This document shows, in pieces, positions 5,632 through 12,692 of a stretch of 12,692 bases of DNA (positions within the stretch are counted from its first letter, which is position 1; each line of letters begins with the position of its first letter). Position numbers and translations under genes: made by a program. The stretch is taken from the NCBI GenBank assembly GCA_964633715.1, contig CAZWHQ010000073.1:1-12692 (forward strand), given 5' to 3'. The stretch comes from JAUWVG01 sp964633715. GTDB lineage: Bacteria > Acidobacteriota > Aminicenantia > Aminicenantales > Aminicenantaceae. The notes below the pieces were generated by a model, which was not told the DNA's origin, ran no database searches, and was given only the letters and a program-made list of their open reading frames with translations.

Positions 5632-6837
5632 ATGACTCGATTAAATAAGAATTATCGATGGATGATTCTGTTCATGGTGTACATCTGTATGCTGGTGTTT
5701 GCATTTGCGCTGCAGTTTTTACCACCCATCCTTCCACTAATTATCACGAGTTTTCAACTGTCTCATGCTCAGGCCGGGCTCCTGATGAGCCTTTTTACGC
5801 TGCCGTCCATTTTATTAGCGATTTTAGCTGGACTACTCTCCGATAGGTGGGGAGCTTACAAGGTCGGTCTGATTTCTTTTTTTCTTGTTATCGCTGGGAC
5901 GCTGATTTTTGCACTGAGCCGCACATTTTTCCAGGCCTGGTTTGGGAGAACGATTGCCGGAGCCGGTGCGGCGACCTTGACCATCGTGGCCGCAATAATC
6001 CTCTCCCAGTGGTTTAAGGGCCGCGAAGTGGGTTCGGCGATGGGTATCTACAATACAGCGATGCCTGTTGGTTCGATTATCTGTTTTTCGACATTCGGTA
6101 AATTGGCTGTTAATGAAGGCTGGCGCTTGCCGGTGTTCATTACGGTTGCTGTTAGCCTTGTTGGGCTCATGGTGTTTATTTTTCTCTATAAGTATGCGTC
6201 GAACTTACCGCAAAAAGAAAATTTAAACGAGCATGGGGGAAAAACCATATTCTCGAATATCTTCCACATTGCTGGTTTGATTTGGGTGGCTGCTCTATGC
6301 TGGCTTTTATTTAATGCCGCGGTTATTTCTTTTTCGACATTTGCCCCTGATTTTTTTGTTTCTAAAGGAGAAACTGTCGGTCATGCGGGTCTTCTCACGA
6401 GTCTGCTCATGTGGGGATCTTTGATCCTCAGCCCTATCATTGGACGTCTGATCGATAAATTCAAAAGAAACTGTATTTTTATTGGGACAGGAGGTCTTTT
6501 ATTGGCTGCTTCTCTTTTTCTTGTTACAAGGTCTTCGAGTTTTTTCCCACCAATGGTCATAATGGCTGCAGCTGTTGCGTTGGTTCCCACACCTGTATTT
6601 TCCTATTTGTCCAAGAACCTACCGTCCAAGGATTTGGGATTGGGATTTGGAATTTTAGGAATGGTTTCAGGGATAGGGATGTTTTTCGGTCCCTCTTTAT
6701 CCGGATTAATCAGGGATGAGACCGGTTCCTACGAGACGACATTTCTCTTCCTGGCCGCCCTTTCCCTTTTGATAACAGCCGTGGCTGTCACCTATGGCGT
6801 AAAGTCCAGATCTGCCAAAGGATCTCAAACAGAATAA
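5632..6837 (+). CDS. Major facilitator superfamily transporter
   Basis: The 401-residue protein has about twelve hydrophobic membrane segments in two halves joined by a hydrophilic loop around residues 190-205. The MFS signature of the 2-3 loop is present as GLLSDRWG at 67-74, with a second-half counterpart GRLIDKF. The GRTIAGAGAA segment (105-114) is typical of transmembrane segment 4. It resembles the broad group that includes cyanate (CynX) and nitrate/nitrite carriers, but the substrate cannot be read from the sequence. The ATG at 5632 directly follows an in-frame TAA, so it is the earliest start. No Shine-Dalgarno sequence sits at normal distance: the nearest purine run is inside the repeat at 5600-5620, more than 20 bases away. 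It is on the same strand as the lipoprotein gene, 46 bp downstream, and converges with the permease gene. Confidence 0.88.
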   Translation: MTRLNKNYRWMILFMVYICMLVFAFALQFLPPILPLIITSFQLSHAQAGLLMSLFTLPSILLAILAGLLSDRWGAYKVGLISFFLVIAGTLIFALSRTFFQAWFGRTIAGAGAATLTIVAAIILSQWFKGREVGSAMGIYNTAMPVGSIICFSTFGKLAVNEGWRLPVFITVAVSLVGLMVFIFLYKYASNLPQKENLNEHGGKTIFSNIFHIAGLIWVAALCWLLFNAAVISFSTFAPDFFVSKGETVGHAGLLTSLLMWGSLILSPIIGRLIDKFKRNCIFIGTGGLLLAASLFLVTRSSSFFPPMVIMAAAVALVPTPVFSYLSKNLPSKDLGLGFGILGMVSGIGMFFGPSLSGLIRDETGSYETTFLFLAALSLLITAVAVTYGVKSRSAKGSQTE

Positions 6838-6912
6838 TCATCTACGCAAAAAAAAGTCTTTCCCAGTTGTTTTTCAAGATCGACAATCCAGATTGGAAGA
6901 CAGGGCTTTCAA

Positions 6913-9636
6913 CTACTCGTCATGCAGGGAATTCACAGGATTTGCGACAGCCGCACGGACTCCCTGAATACTCACGGTCCCTATTGCAATCGCCAGAGCC
7001 CCAAAAGCCACACCAAAGATAATTAAAAAGTTCATATCGATCCGGTAGGCGAAGTCATTAAGCCAGAGCTGAATGGCTGTCCAAGCCAAAGGAGTGGCCA
7101 CCAAGATGGATACTAGAATAAGCTTGACAAAATCTTTTGACATCATGGCAACAATATTTGGAGTAGTAGCACCGAGCACTTTTCGGATGCCGATTTCTTT
7201 TTTCCGGGATTGGGCCACAAAGGTGGCCAGTCCGAAGAGGCCGAGGCATGCGATAATAAATCCCATCGACGTGATCAATCCTAAAAGGCGGCCCATCTGT
7301 GTTTCGTACATGTATTCGCGTGCGAAATTTTCATCCAAAAAAGAGTATTCAAAGGGGATCCCGGGAAAATGTGAGTCCCAAGTGTTTTTCACAAAACGCA
7401 TAAGGGTATTCATGTTGTCCACCCGAAAGGCGAGAGTAATCGTGTTGAATAGAGAATCTTCAATATCCAATACCATTGGTTTGACGATCTCCTGCATTCC
7501 CTGGTAATGAAAATCTTCAGTGACCCCAACAATTTTTTTTGTTTTTCTGTGGTAGTGAGCCAAATAACCCTTTCCCAAAGCCTCTTCAGGGGACGAGAAG
7601 CCCAATTCCCTGGCTGCGGTTTTGTTGATCAAGAAGGCCCCCTCCTCATCGTCCTCTTGCCCGCGCTGGAAGGGTCTCCCCGCAACCAAATCGATTTCGT
7701 ATTCACGGAGAAAATCGTAGTCTAAAGTGATGACGTTCAGCCATGTGGCATTGCTAAAATCAAGGCCTATTGATGAGAGATAGTATCCGGATTCATCCCT
7801 ATCTCCGGGGACTGAGGAGGATACTGTGGCGCCGGTGATTTGCGGATTTCGGAGAAAATCATTTTTGATGTTTTCATAGTCTCTTCGCAGATGGTTCATG
7901 TTGCTCTTGACGCGAAGAATCAATTTTTGTTCCAAATTGAATCCAAGAGCACGGCCCTTCATAAAATTCAATTGTTGGAATACTGTGAGCGTACAGATGA
8001 CGAGAAAAATAGAAATGGCGAACTGCCCGATGACAAGAATTTTTTGCATCCTGGATCCGCGGGAGGTCGGTGCGAGTTTTCCATGAAGGACGGTGATGGG
8101 ATTAAAGGCTGTCAGGATGAGGGAGGGGTAGTATCCGGATCCGAGACCGACAAAGAGAAGAAGTCCGAACAGCGAGGCCATCACAATGGGCTGTTTGAGC
8201 CCTGCAAGGGACAGATCTGTACCAGCCATCTGGTTAAAAGGTATATGCAGTGCCAGGACCAGCCAGAAAGCCACAATAAAGGCAAGAATTGTGATAAGGA
8301 ATGATTCCCCGAGAAACTGCCATATGAGCTGTTTGCGCTGGGCACCTACAACTTTACGAAGCCCGACTTCCTTTGTTCGAGTCGTTGAGAGGGCTGCGGA
8401 TAGGTTGACAAAGTTCATACAGCCGATGAGCAGTATGAGGAACGCGATGATGGAATAGATAGAGACATAATACCAATTTCCAGGAGGATCGATTTCCCTG
8501 AGAATATGAGAAAACATGTGAATTTTGACCACAGGTTGGAGAAAATACTCGAGGAGTTTGAGTTCCCCCTCAGTTTCCGCGGCATAGATTCCTTTATACT
8601 TCTCTGCTGCGTTTTGGAGTTTGTTTTCAAAATCTTTTGGATTAATTCCTACCATGAGTTTGATATAGGTGTACTTTGGTTTTGGATTCATCCAGTCTGT
8701 TTCGAATTCAGGGAGATTACTCCAAAATGTCGTCATAGAGAGGAACATGTCGTACTTAAGATGTGTGTTGGGCGGGGGGTTTGATATGACTCCTGTCACT
8801 TCATAGTTCTGCATTTCAACTCGACCGGTATCGTAGTCGATCTCAATCTGGAGAATCTGTCCATAGGGTTCATCGTCACCAAAATACTTTTCGGCCATTC
8901 CTTCTGTAATGACAACGCTGTTAGGATGTACAAGCGCCTCTTGTGGATTACCTTTGATCATAGGGATATTGAACATCCGAAAGAGCTCTTTGTCGGCAAA
9001 CCAGATGCGGTTTTCGAAGAATCGCTTTTCTCCGCGAACGATTAGGACATTGCTGGAATTTTCGTAGGGGGGGACGATCCGGACCACCTCTTCGATATCT
9101 GGATAATTGGCCTTCAGTTCAGGGCCTAACGGAGTTGGTGTGGCGGCAAACCAGTGTTCTCCTACTGGATGGATTCTGTGAGTGGCGATGCGGTAAATCC
9201 GGCCGGCATCTTTATGATATCTGTCATAGGAAAGCTCATTGGTGACGTAGAGGATGATGATCGTACAACAGGCTAGGCCCACAGAAAGACCGGCAATATT
9301 GATAAATGCAAAAACTTTCTGTCTTCTGATTTTTCTAAGGGCTATTTTTAAATAATTGGAAATTAGGGAAGGGAACCAGGGATTCTTTTCCCAGGGAGGG
9401 CGGCCGCTCTTTTTTTTCGTGGTGGATCTGTAAAATTCCGCGCCGAGACTGTGGGCCTCACCGATTTTTTGTGCCGCTTCTTCGAATGCTGTCTGTTCTG
9501 AGGAACCTTGTTCAATGAGGAATTCAATTTTATCGCGAAGATGGCATTCCAGTTCCTCCTTATATCCGTCCTCGAGAGCGCTGTTTTTATTGAGCGTTTT
9601 CCGCTATTGTTTTATTGCTTTTTCTAGGTCAAACAT
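6913..9636 (-). CDS. MacB/FtsX-type ABC transporter permease with N-terminal prefix domain, interrupted by an amber stop at codon 11
   Basis: The reading frame starts at the ATG 9636-9634, directly after an in-frame TAA, and ends at TAG 6915-6913: 907 codons with one internal stop, TAG at 9606-9604 (codon 11). Both sides of the stop read as one protein. MFDLEKAIKQ, then the stop, then RKTLNKNSALEDGYKEELE gives a prefix domain (about 1-75). It is followed by TM1 (about 106-130), a MacB-type extracytoplasmic domain, an FtsX core of three TM segments with EVGLRKVVGA, a second TM/extracytoplasmic set, and a C-terminal FtsX core with EIGIRKVLGA. After codon 11 there is no ATG, GTG or TTG until the GTG at 9282, which would start inside TM1. 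The gene is therefore a fresh pseudogene, a sequencing error or a readthrough case. Such permeases export or act mechanically with an ABC ATPase, which is not in the window. No Shine-Dalgarno site is visible. Confidence 0.85.
9604..9606 (-). other. In-frame amber codon, probably from a Trp codon, in the permease gene
   Basis: On the minus strand the codons read ATA AAA CAA TAG CGG AAA. Related prefix domains, as I recall them, have Trp in the KQW(R/K)K position, so one G-to-A change (TGG to TAG) would explain the stop. TAG also ends the blaI, blaR1-like and permease genes here, so genome-wide reassignment of TAG is unlikely. Confidence 0.75.
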
Positions 9637-9663
9637 TTATTAGGGTGACTAGAGAGATAGCCT

Positions 9664-9720
9664 ACTCAATTCAAACTTAAAGAAAGCAAGCATGATGTCC
9701 CTCTAATTGATAAATTGAGT
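9664..9720. repeat. Short inverted repeat (ACTCAATT/AATTGAGT) enclosing repeat copy 2
   Basis: ACTCAATT at 9664-9671 and AATTGAGT at 9713-9720 are perfect inverted 8-mers about 40 bp apart, with the 21-bp repeat between them. The right arm lies just past the methyltransferase stop (9727). It could mark the ends of a small inserted element. No target duplication was recognised, and 8-mers this AT-rich can pair by chance. Confidence 0.35.
9688..9708 (-). repeat. Dispersed 21-bp repeat, copy 2 (inverted)
   Basis: On the minus strand it reads AATTAGAGGGACATCAT then GCTT, differing from copy 1 at a single base. It lies 51 bp upstream of the permease ATG and 18 bp after the methyltransferase stop. 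With copy 1 it brackets the MFS and permease genes in inverted orientation. Confidence 0.6.
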
Positions 9721-9726
9721 TTATTT

Positions 9727-10383
9727 CTATTTGGCTGGACGGCAGATATAGATATTCTGCATGGACAAGAATGTCTCTGTCCGGATAGCTTCATATCCGG
9801 CTTTCTGAATATTTATTAATAGATCTTCTTTTAAAAACTCTTTCAGATTCTCTATGCTGCCACCGGGGAATTCGGATAAAAGTTTCTCAGCATCCCACTG
9901 AACAAGAACGACTGTCCCTTCTGGCTTAAGGCTTGGTTTGATATTCTCGAGAAAAACAACTGGATTTTCAACGAGGTGTATCAGGTTTACCAAGAGGGCT
10001 AAATCAATCATTTTTTCTGGAAGGAGAGGATCATCCGCATCACCCAGAACAGTCATTACATTTTCAACTTGTTCTGTTTTGCTGCGGTCTTTAATGGCTT
10101 GAATGAATGTCTTATTTATGTCATTAGCGTATACAATACCTTTTTGTCCAACCTTTCGAGCCAGCCGGAATGTGAAATACCCCTCTCCCGCCCCGATATC
10201 AGCAATGACCATTCCTTCTTTAACTCCTATGACATTCATGACCATCTCGGGTTGCTGCCACATCCACTGGTCACGATCCCTTTCTTGATTTTGTTCATGG
10301 CTGTGTTCTTGGCTCATTCCAAGACCGCACGTTCCAATCATAACCATCAAGATAAGAATCATTTTAATGAAAAATATTTTCAT
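9727..10383 (-). CDS. Exported class I SAM-dependent methyltransferase
   Basis: The Rossmann-type methyltransferase core is clear: motif I VIADIGAGEGYF, motif II VYANDIN, a VLGDADDPLLPEKMIDLALLV segment for motifs III-IV, and LKPEGTVVLVQW after them. The N-terminus MKIFFIKMILILMVMIGTCGLGMSQ is a typical signal peptide, followed by a His/Glu/Gln-rich stretch (EHSHEQNQERDRDQ). The product should therefore leave the cytoplasm, which is odd because SAM is cytoplasmic. I prefer the ATG at 10383 (218 residues) because GGA lies seven bases upstream and the signal peptide starts there. The ATG at 10395 adds four residues (MDTI) and cannot be excluded. It is divergent from the phosphatase gene and upstream of the permease on the same strand, about 90 bp away. 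The substrate is unknown. Confidence 0.85.
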   Translation of the reverse strand: MKIFFIKMILILMVMIGTCGLGMSQEHSHEQNQERDRDQWMWQQPEMVMNVIGVKEGMVIADIGAGEGYFTFRLARKVGQKGIVYANDINKTFIQAIKDRSKTEQVENVMTVLGDADDPLLPEKMIDLALLVNLIHLVENPVVFLENIKPSLKPEGTVVLVQWDAEKLLSEFPGGSIENLKEFLKEDLLINIQKAGYEAIRTETFLSMQNIYICRPAK

Positions 10384-10409
10384 AATAGTATCCATGTTAC
10401 CGATAAACT

Positions 10410-10430
10410 AGGTTTTCTCATTAAAAACCT
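10410..10430. repeat. Inverted repeat between the divergent genes
   Basis: AGGTTTT (10410-10416) and AAAACCT (10424-10430) are perfect 7-bp arms around CTCATTA. It lies in the probable leader of the methyltransferase transcript, so it may be an operator or an RNA hairpin. Confidence 0.35.
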
Positions 10431-10456
10431 CATGCATAAAATCTGTGCTTATATTT

Positions 10457-10462
10457 ATTATA
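10457..10462 (-). promoter_or_regulatory. Possible -10 box for the methyltransferase gene
   Basis: A perfect TATAAT on the minus strand, 74 bp upstream of the 10383 start. The -35 region 16-18 bp further upstream is poor. Start would be near 10450, leaving a leader that contains the inverted repeat at 10410-10430. Confidence 0.35.
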
Positions 10463-10517
10463 CGACAATAGAAAAAAAACGTTATAAAAAATATTTAAAG
10501 ATTGTCAGGCTCAGACA

Positions 10518-10526
10518 TGCTAATAT
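10518..10526 (+). promoter_or_regulatory. Possible extended -10 promoter for the phosphatase-thioredoxin pair
   Basis: TGCTAATAT fits an extended -10 (TGn plus a TATAAT-like hexamer with two mismatches). No good -35 is seen, which extended -10 promoters tolerate. Transcription would start near 10533, just ahead of the AGAGGA ribosome site at 10536-10541. Confidence 0.35.
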
Positions 10527-10548
10527 ACGTGTTTTAGAGGAATATAAA

Positions 10549-11472
10549 ATGGCTGTAGACGATTCACTGGAATTAGACAACTTTGAGACTCTGACACGCG
10601 AAACAATCCCTCGTCCCGGAGAGATTCCCAAAATATCCGGATTTGACATCTATGGAGAATCCATCCCGATGGGTGGGCCCGTTGGCGGAGACCATATTAT
10701 TTTTATGGATTTTAAGAACAGATACAATCTGGACGAAGAGATCAAGGAGGTCTCACAAGATGAACGTTTCACTTCCCAGACTAAGGATCGAATAATCACT
10801 AATCTCCACTCCTTGAAGACCAAGGCAGGCTTACTTATTGCGGATGTCTCGGGTCATTTAAAAACCGATTTCTCCTTTGCGTCGCGTTTGCATGACTCCT
10901 TTTTAACTGGAGTTCTCTATGAGATTGAGGGCCGAGGAGATGTCACCCAAAATTTATTCCTGAAGCTGAACACACGGCTCTACAATTCCTCAAGCTTCGA
11001 TAAATACATCACTATGATCTACGGAGAAATTTCCGAATCCGGAGCCTTCAAATTCCTATCAGCCGGGCATCCTTTTCCATTGATTTACTCCCGTAGACAG
11101 GAGAGACTGCAACCTGCCGTTGTGTGCGGGATGGAATCATCTCCTCCGCTTGCAGCGTTTCCTTCAAGCGGTCCGGATGTGGAAAGGAACATGTTCAGGA
11201 GTGGATTTTCCAGCCGTTTTAATGTCAATCATCTGATAATCCAAGAGCCGGGAGACATCCTTCTGCTGTATACGGATGGTGTTACTGAGCACACAAATAC
11301 TGAAGGGAAGCTCTTTTATGATTCGGAATTAGGAGGAGAGCTTGAGAGAATCATCCATAAACATAGAGATTTATCATCCAAAGACCTGTTCGTGCAGATC
11401 AAAGAAAACCTCATGAAATTTGCCGAACCTCAGGATGATGTGAGCTATATTCTAGTTAAGAAAGTGAAGTAA
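10549..11472 (+). CDS. SpoIIE/RsbU-type PP2C protein phosphatase domain
   Basis: The 307-residue protein is almost entirely a SpoIIE-class PP2C serine phosphatase domain. Visible motifs are GGPVGGDHI (GGD 46-48), LLIADVSGH (D99), FLSAGHPFPLIY (170-180), LLLYTDGVTEH (D243) and PQDDVSYIL (D296, D297); these acidic residues match the metal ligands of the family. The usual DVSGHG reads DVSGHL here. No PAS, GAF, HAMP or membrane part is present, so the signal input must come from another protein. Such enzymes typically dephosphorylate anti-sigma-factor antagonists; no kinase or antagonist gene is in the window. The frame is open back to 10069, but that part is antisense to the methyltransferase. 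AGAGGA at 10536-10541, seven bases before the ATG at 10549, sets the start. An ATG at 10432 is possible but has no ribosome site. It is 2 nt from the next gene, so the two are co-transcribed. Confidence 0.82.
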   Translation: MAVDDSLELDNFETLTRETIPRPGEIPKISGFDIYGESIPMGGPVGGDHIIFMDFKNRYNLDEEIKEVSQDERFTSQTKDRIITNLHSLKTKAGLLIADVSGHLKTDFSFASRLHDSFLTGVLYEIEGRGDVTQNLFLKLNTRLYNSSSFDKYITMIYGEISESGAFKFLSAGHPFPLIYSRRQERLQPAVVCGMESSPPLAAFPSSGPDVERNMFRSGFSSRFNVNHLIIQEPGDILLLYTDGVTEHTNTEGKLFYDSELGGELERIIHKHRDLSSKDLFVQIKENLMKFAEPQDDVSYILVKKVK

Positions 11473-11474
11473 AA

Positions 11475-12638
11475 ATGAACAAACAGGTTAATAGAATATT
11501 AGCTGTTTTTTTATTCATGGCCGTTTATATGGCTTGTGGTAACAAAAACAATGGAGAAAATGTTTATGTGGTTAGCTTGACACCCCAAAGTCCAACAGAA
11601 GACGTGAGTATGAGGTGGAGTCCAAAGGGAAAACAATTGTCTCTTACTGAAAAAAATGCAGGATTGGAGACAGAATTAAGATTGGGTGGAGATGATGTTT
11701 TGCCAATTCTTTTAAGATTAGAAAAAGGGGAAGGCGAGAAATATTTTAACCGTCTTGCCGGTGATTGGAACAGAAACGGGAGATTAGATGACGATACTGT
11801 TTTAACGACCACTCCGAGTGAGACAAGGGGAAAATTCTGGTCTAGTTTTGCGACTGTGGTCGATATTCCTGTTGTCGATCCATCGCGTGAGGAGAATGAT
11901 ATAAATCCCTATGCGCTCTCATTCTGGTATGTGGAGGATCCCCTCGAACCGGACTTGGAAAAAGTGCTCAGATTCAGCCGAAGGGGATGGATGTTGGGCC
12001 GTCTTGAGCTTGATGATATCCCGGCCGTTATTATGCTTACAGAAATGGAGATGGATGGAATCTATGACACTAAAGACAGCTGGGCGTTGGCTGAAGAGGA
12101 AAATCCAGAAGATCTCTATGAATCAGCCAATTCAAGGAGTCTTCTCAATCACGCCTGGCTTGGGGATAAAGCCTATAAGGTAAAATCCATTCATCCTTCA
12201 GGAAGAGAAGTGGAATTACAGGCCTTCGATCCCGGGATAACACGGGCAGATGAAGATAGAGCAAGAGATACATTGGCCGCGGACCGGGAAGCCGCCCGGT
12301 CTGGTCAACAAGTCAATTTTTCTCATGATTTTGAAAACAACCTCAAGTTGTCTAAAGAGCAGGATAAATTATTATTTATAGATTTTGAAACGACGTGGTG
12401 CGGTCCCTGCAGAACGATGGATTTATATGTCTATACAGCCGATCTCGTTGTTGAGGCCTTTAAAAACATTTTAGCTGTCAAGATCGATGGCGATGAAAAC
12501 AGGGATCTTGTCAAAAAATATGATGTCAAGGCCTATCCCACAATGATTATCCTCTCCCCCAAAGGAAAAATTATCGCAAAAAAAGTGGGTTATCTTTCAG
12601 TAAAGGACATTGTCGCTTTAATTGCTCTAGTTGGATGA
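11475..12638 (+). CDS. Exported thioredoxin-fold protein (probable lipoprotein) with EF-hand-like loops
   Basis: The 387-residue protein begins with a hydrophobic signal (about 7-20) ending at Cys21. The preceding Tyr-Met-Ala is a weak lipobox, so lipidation is likely but not certain. Residues about 30-260 are a beta-rich domain of unknown role. It contains two calcium-loop-like segments: DWNRNGRLDD (97-106) and EMEMDGIYDTKD (190-201). A linker of charged residues (about 255-280) leads to a C-terminal thioredoxin domain with FETTWCGPC (WCGPC 308-312) and the cis-proline motif AYPT (P355), so redox activity is expected. The active-site sequence is that of classic thioredoxin. The start codon lies 2 nt after the phosphatase stop and only a weak GTGAAG precedes it, so translational coupling is likely. 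It is the second thioredoxin-fold exported protein here, but not a duplicate of the first. Confidence 0.82.
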   Translation: MNKQVNRILAVFLFMAVYMACGNKNNGENVYVVSLTPQSPTEDVSMRWSPKGKQLSLTEKNAGLETELRLGGDDVLPILLRLEKGEGEKYFNRLAGDWNRNGRLDDDTVLTTTPSETRGKFWSSFATVVDIPVVDPSREENDINPYALSFWYVEDPLEPDLEKVLRFSRRGWMLGRLELDDIPAVIMLTEMEMDGIYDTKDSWALAEEENPEDLYESANSRSLLNHAWLGDKAYKVKSIHPSGREVELQAFDPGITRADEDRARDTLAADREAARSGQQVNFSHDFENNLKLSKEQDKLLFIDFETTWCGPCRTMDLYVYTADLVVEAFKNILAVKIDGDENRDLVKKYDVKAYPTMIILSPKGKIIAKKVGYLSVKDIVALIALVG

Positions 12639-12663
12639 GAATTTTCATAAATGATTTCGTCTA

Positions 12664-12677
12664 ATACTTAGAAGTAT
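12664..12677. other. 14-bp hairpin-forming palindrome after the thioredoxin-fold gene
   Basis: ATACTT and AAGTAT flank a 2-base AG centre, 26 bp after the stop codon. It is AT-rich, with no T-run, and close to the window end, so it may be a weak terminator, a binding site or chance. Confidence 0.25.
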
Positions 12678-12692
12678 CATTAACCATAAGGC

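Noticed and set aside
6838..6912. Bidirectional terminator between the convergent MFS and permease genes
   Set aside because: Only small or bulged stems (such as CAATC/GATTG with a 2-base loop) could be found, with no matching T-run.
7840..8458. Plus-strand open frames of 90-154 codons opposite the permease
   Set aside because: Antisense shadows of a clearly conserved membrane protein; compositions are not protein-like and no start signals are present.
10069..10548. Open frame extending the phosphatase upstream by up to 160 codons
   Set aside because: Most of it is antisense to the methyltransferase gene, has no PP2C-related content, and the start at 10549 has a well-placed ribosome site.

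Overview
The window reads as a piece of chromosome from a Gram-negative-type bacterium with an AT-leaning genome. The best guess is the Aminicenantes/Acidobacteriota neighbourhood, with Bacteroidota-like lineages as the alternative. This is inference from protein style only: a BlaI/BlaR1 (M56) pair, lipoproteins with thioredoxin folds, a double-FtsX permease with an N-terminal prefix domain, a Tat-exported M24 homologue and a SpoIIE-type phosphatase. No rRNA or marker gene is present to settle it.

Layout. 125-1531 (+): Tat-exported M24 peptidase homologue whose metal site looks incomplete. 1532-1777: unusually rich regulatory region with tandem enhancer-like repeats, a -24/-12 (sigma-54-type) core, six alternating half-sites in a 10-bp register, and a sigma-70-type promoter lying on the start of the next gene. 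1778-3707 (+): blaI-blaR1-like pair overlapping by 8 nt; the membrane protease carries three tandem helical-hairpin repeats in place of a penicillin-binding sensor. A strong hairpin follows. 3996-5585 (+): lipoprotein with TPR-like helices and a CPPC thioredoxin domain. 5632-6837 (+): MFS transporter. 6913-9636 (-): MacB/FtsX-type permease, convergent with the MFS gene and interrupted by an amber stop at codon 11. 9727-10383 (-): exported class I methyltransferase. 10549-12638 (+): SpoIIE-type phosphatase followed 2 nt later by a thioredoxin-fold probable lipoprotein, divergent from the methyltransferase.

How it may fit together. The clearest functional unit is the BlaI repressor plus BlaR1-type membrane protease. 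By analogy with the beta-lactam system, a signal outside the membrane would activate the protease and relieve BlaI repression at the half-site array. The signal is unlikely to be a beta-lactam, because the usual sensor domain is absent. The -24/-12 core upstream suggests a second, activator-driven route of expression. The remaining genes mostly act at the envelope (two thioredoxin-fold exported proteins, two transporters, an exported methyltransferase), so an envelope or redox stress theme is possible but not shown.

Two 21-bp inverted copies of one repeat bracket exactly the MFS and permease genes. No tRNA, rRNA, CRISPR array or transposase gene was seen.
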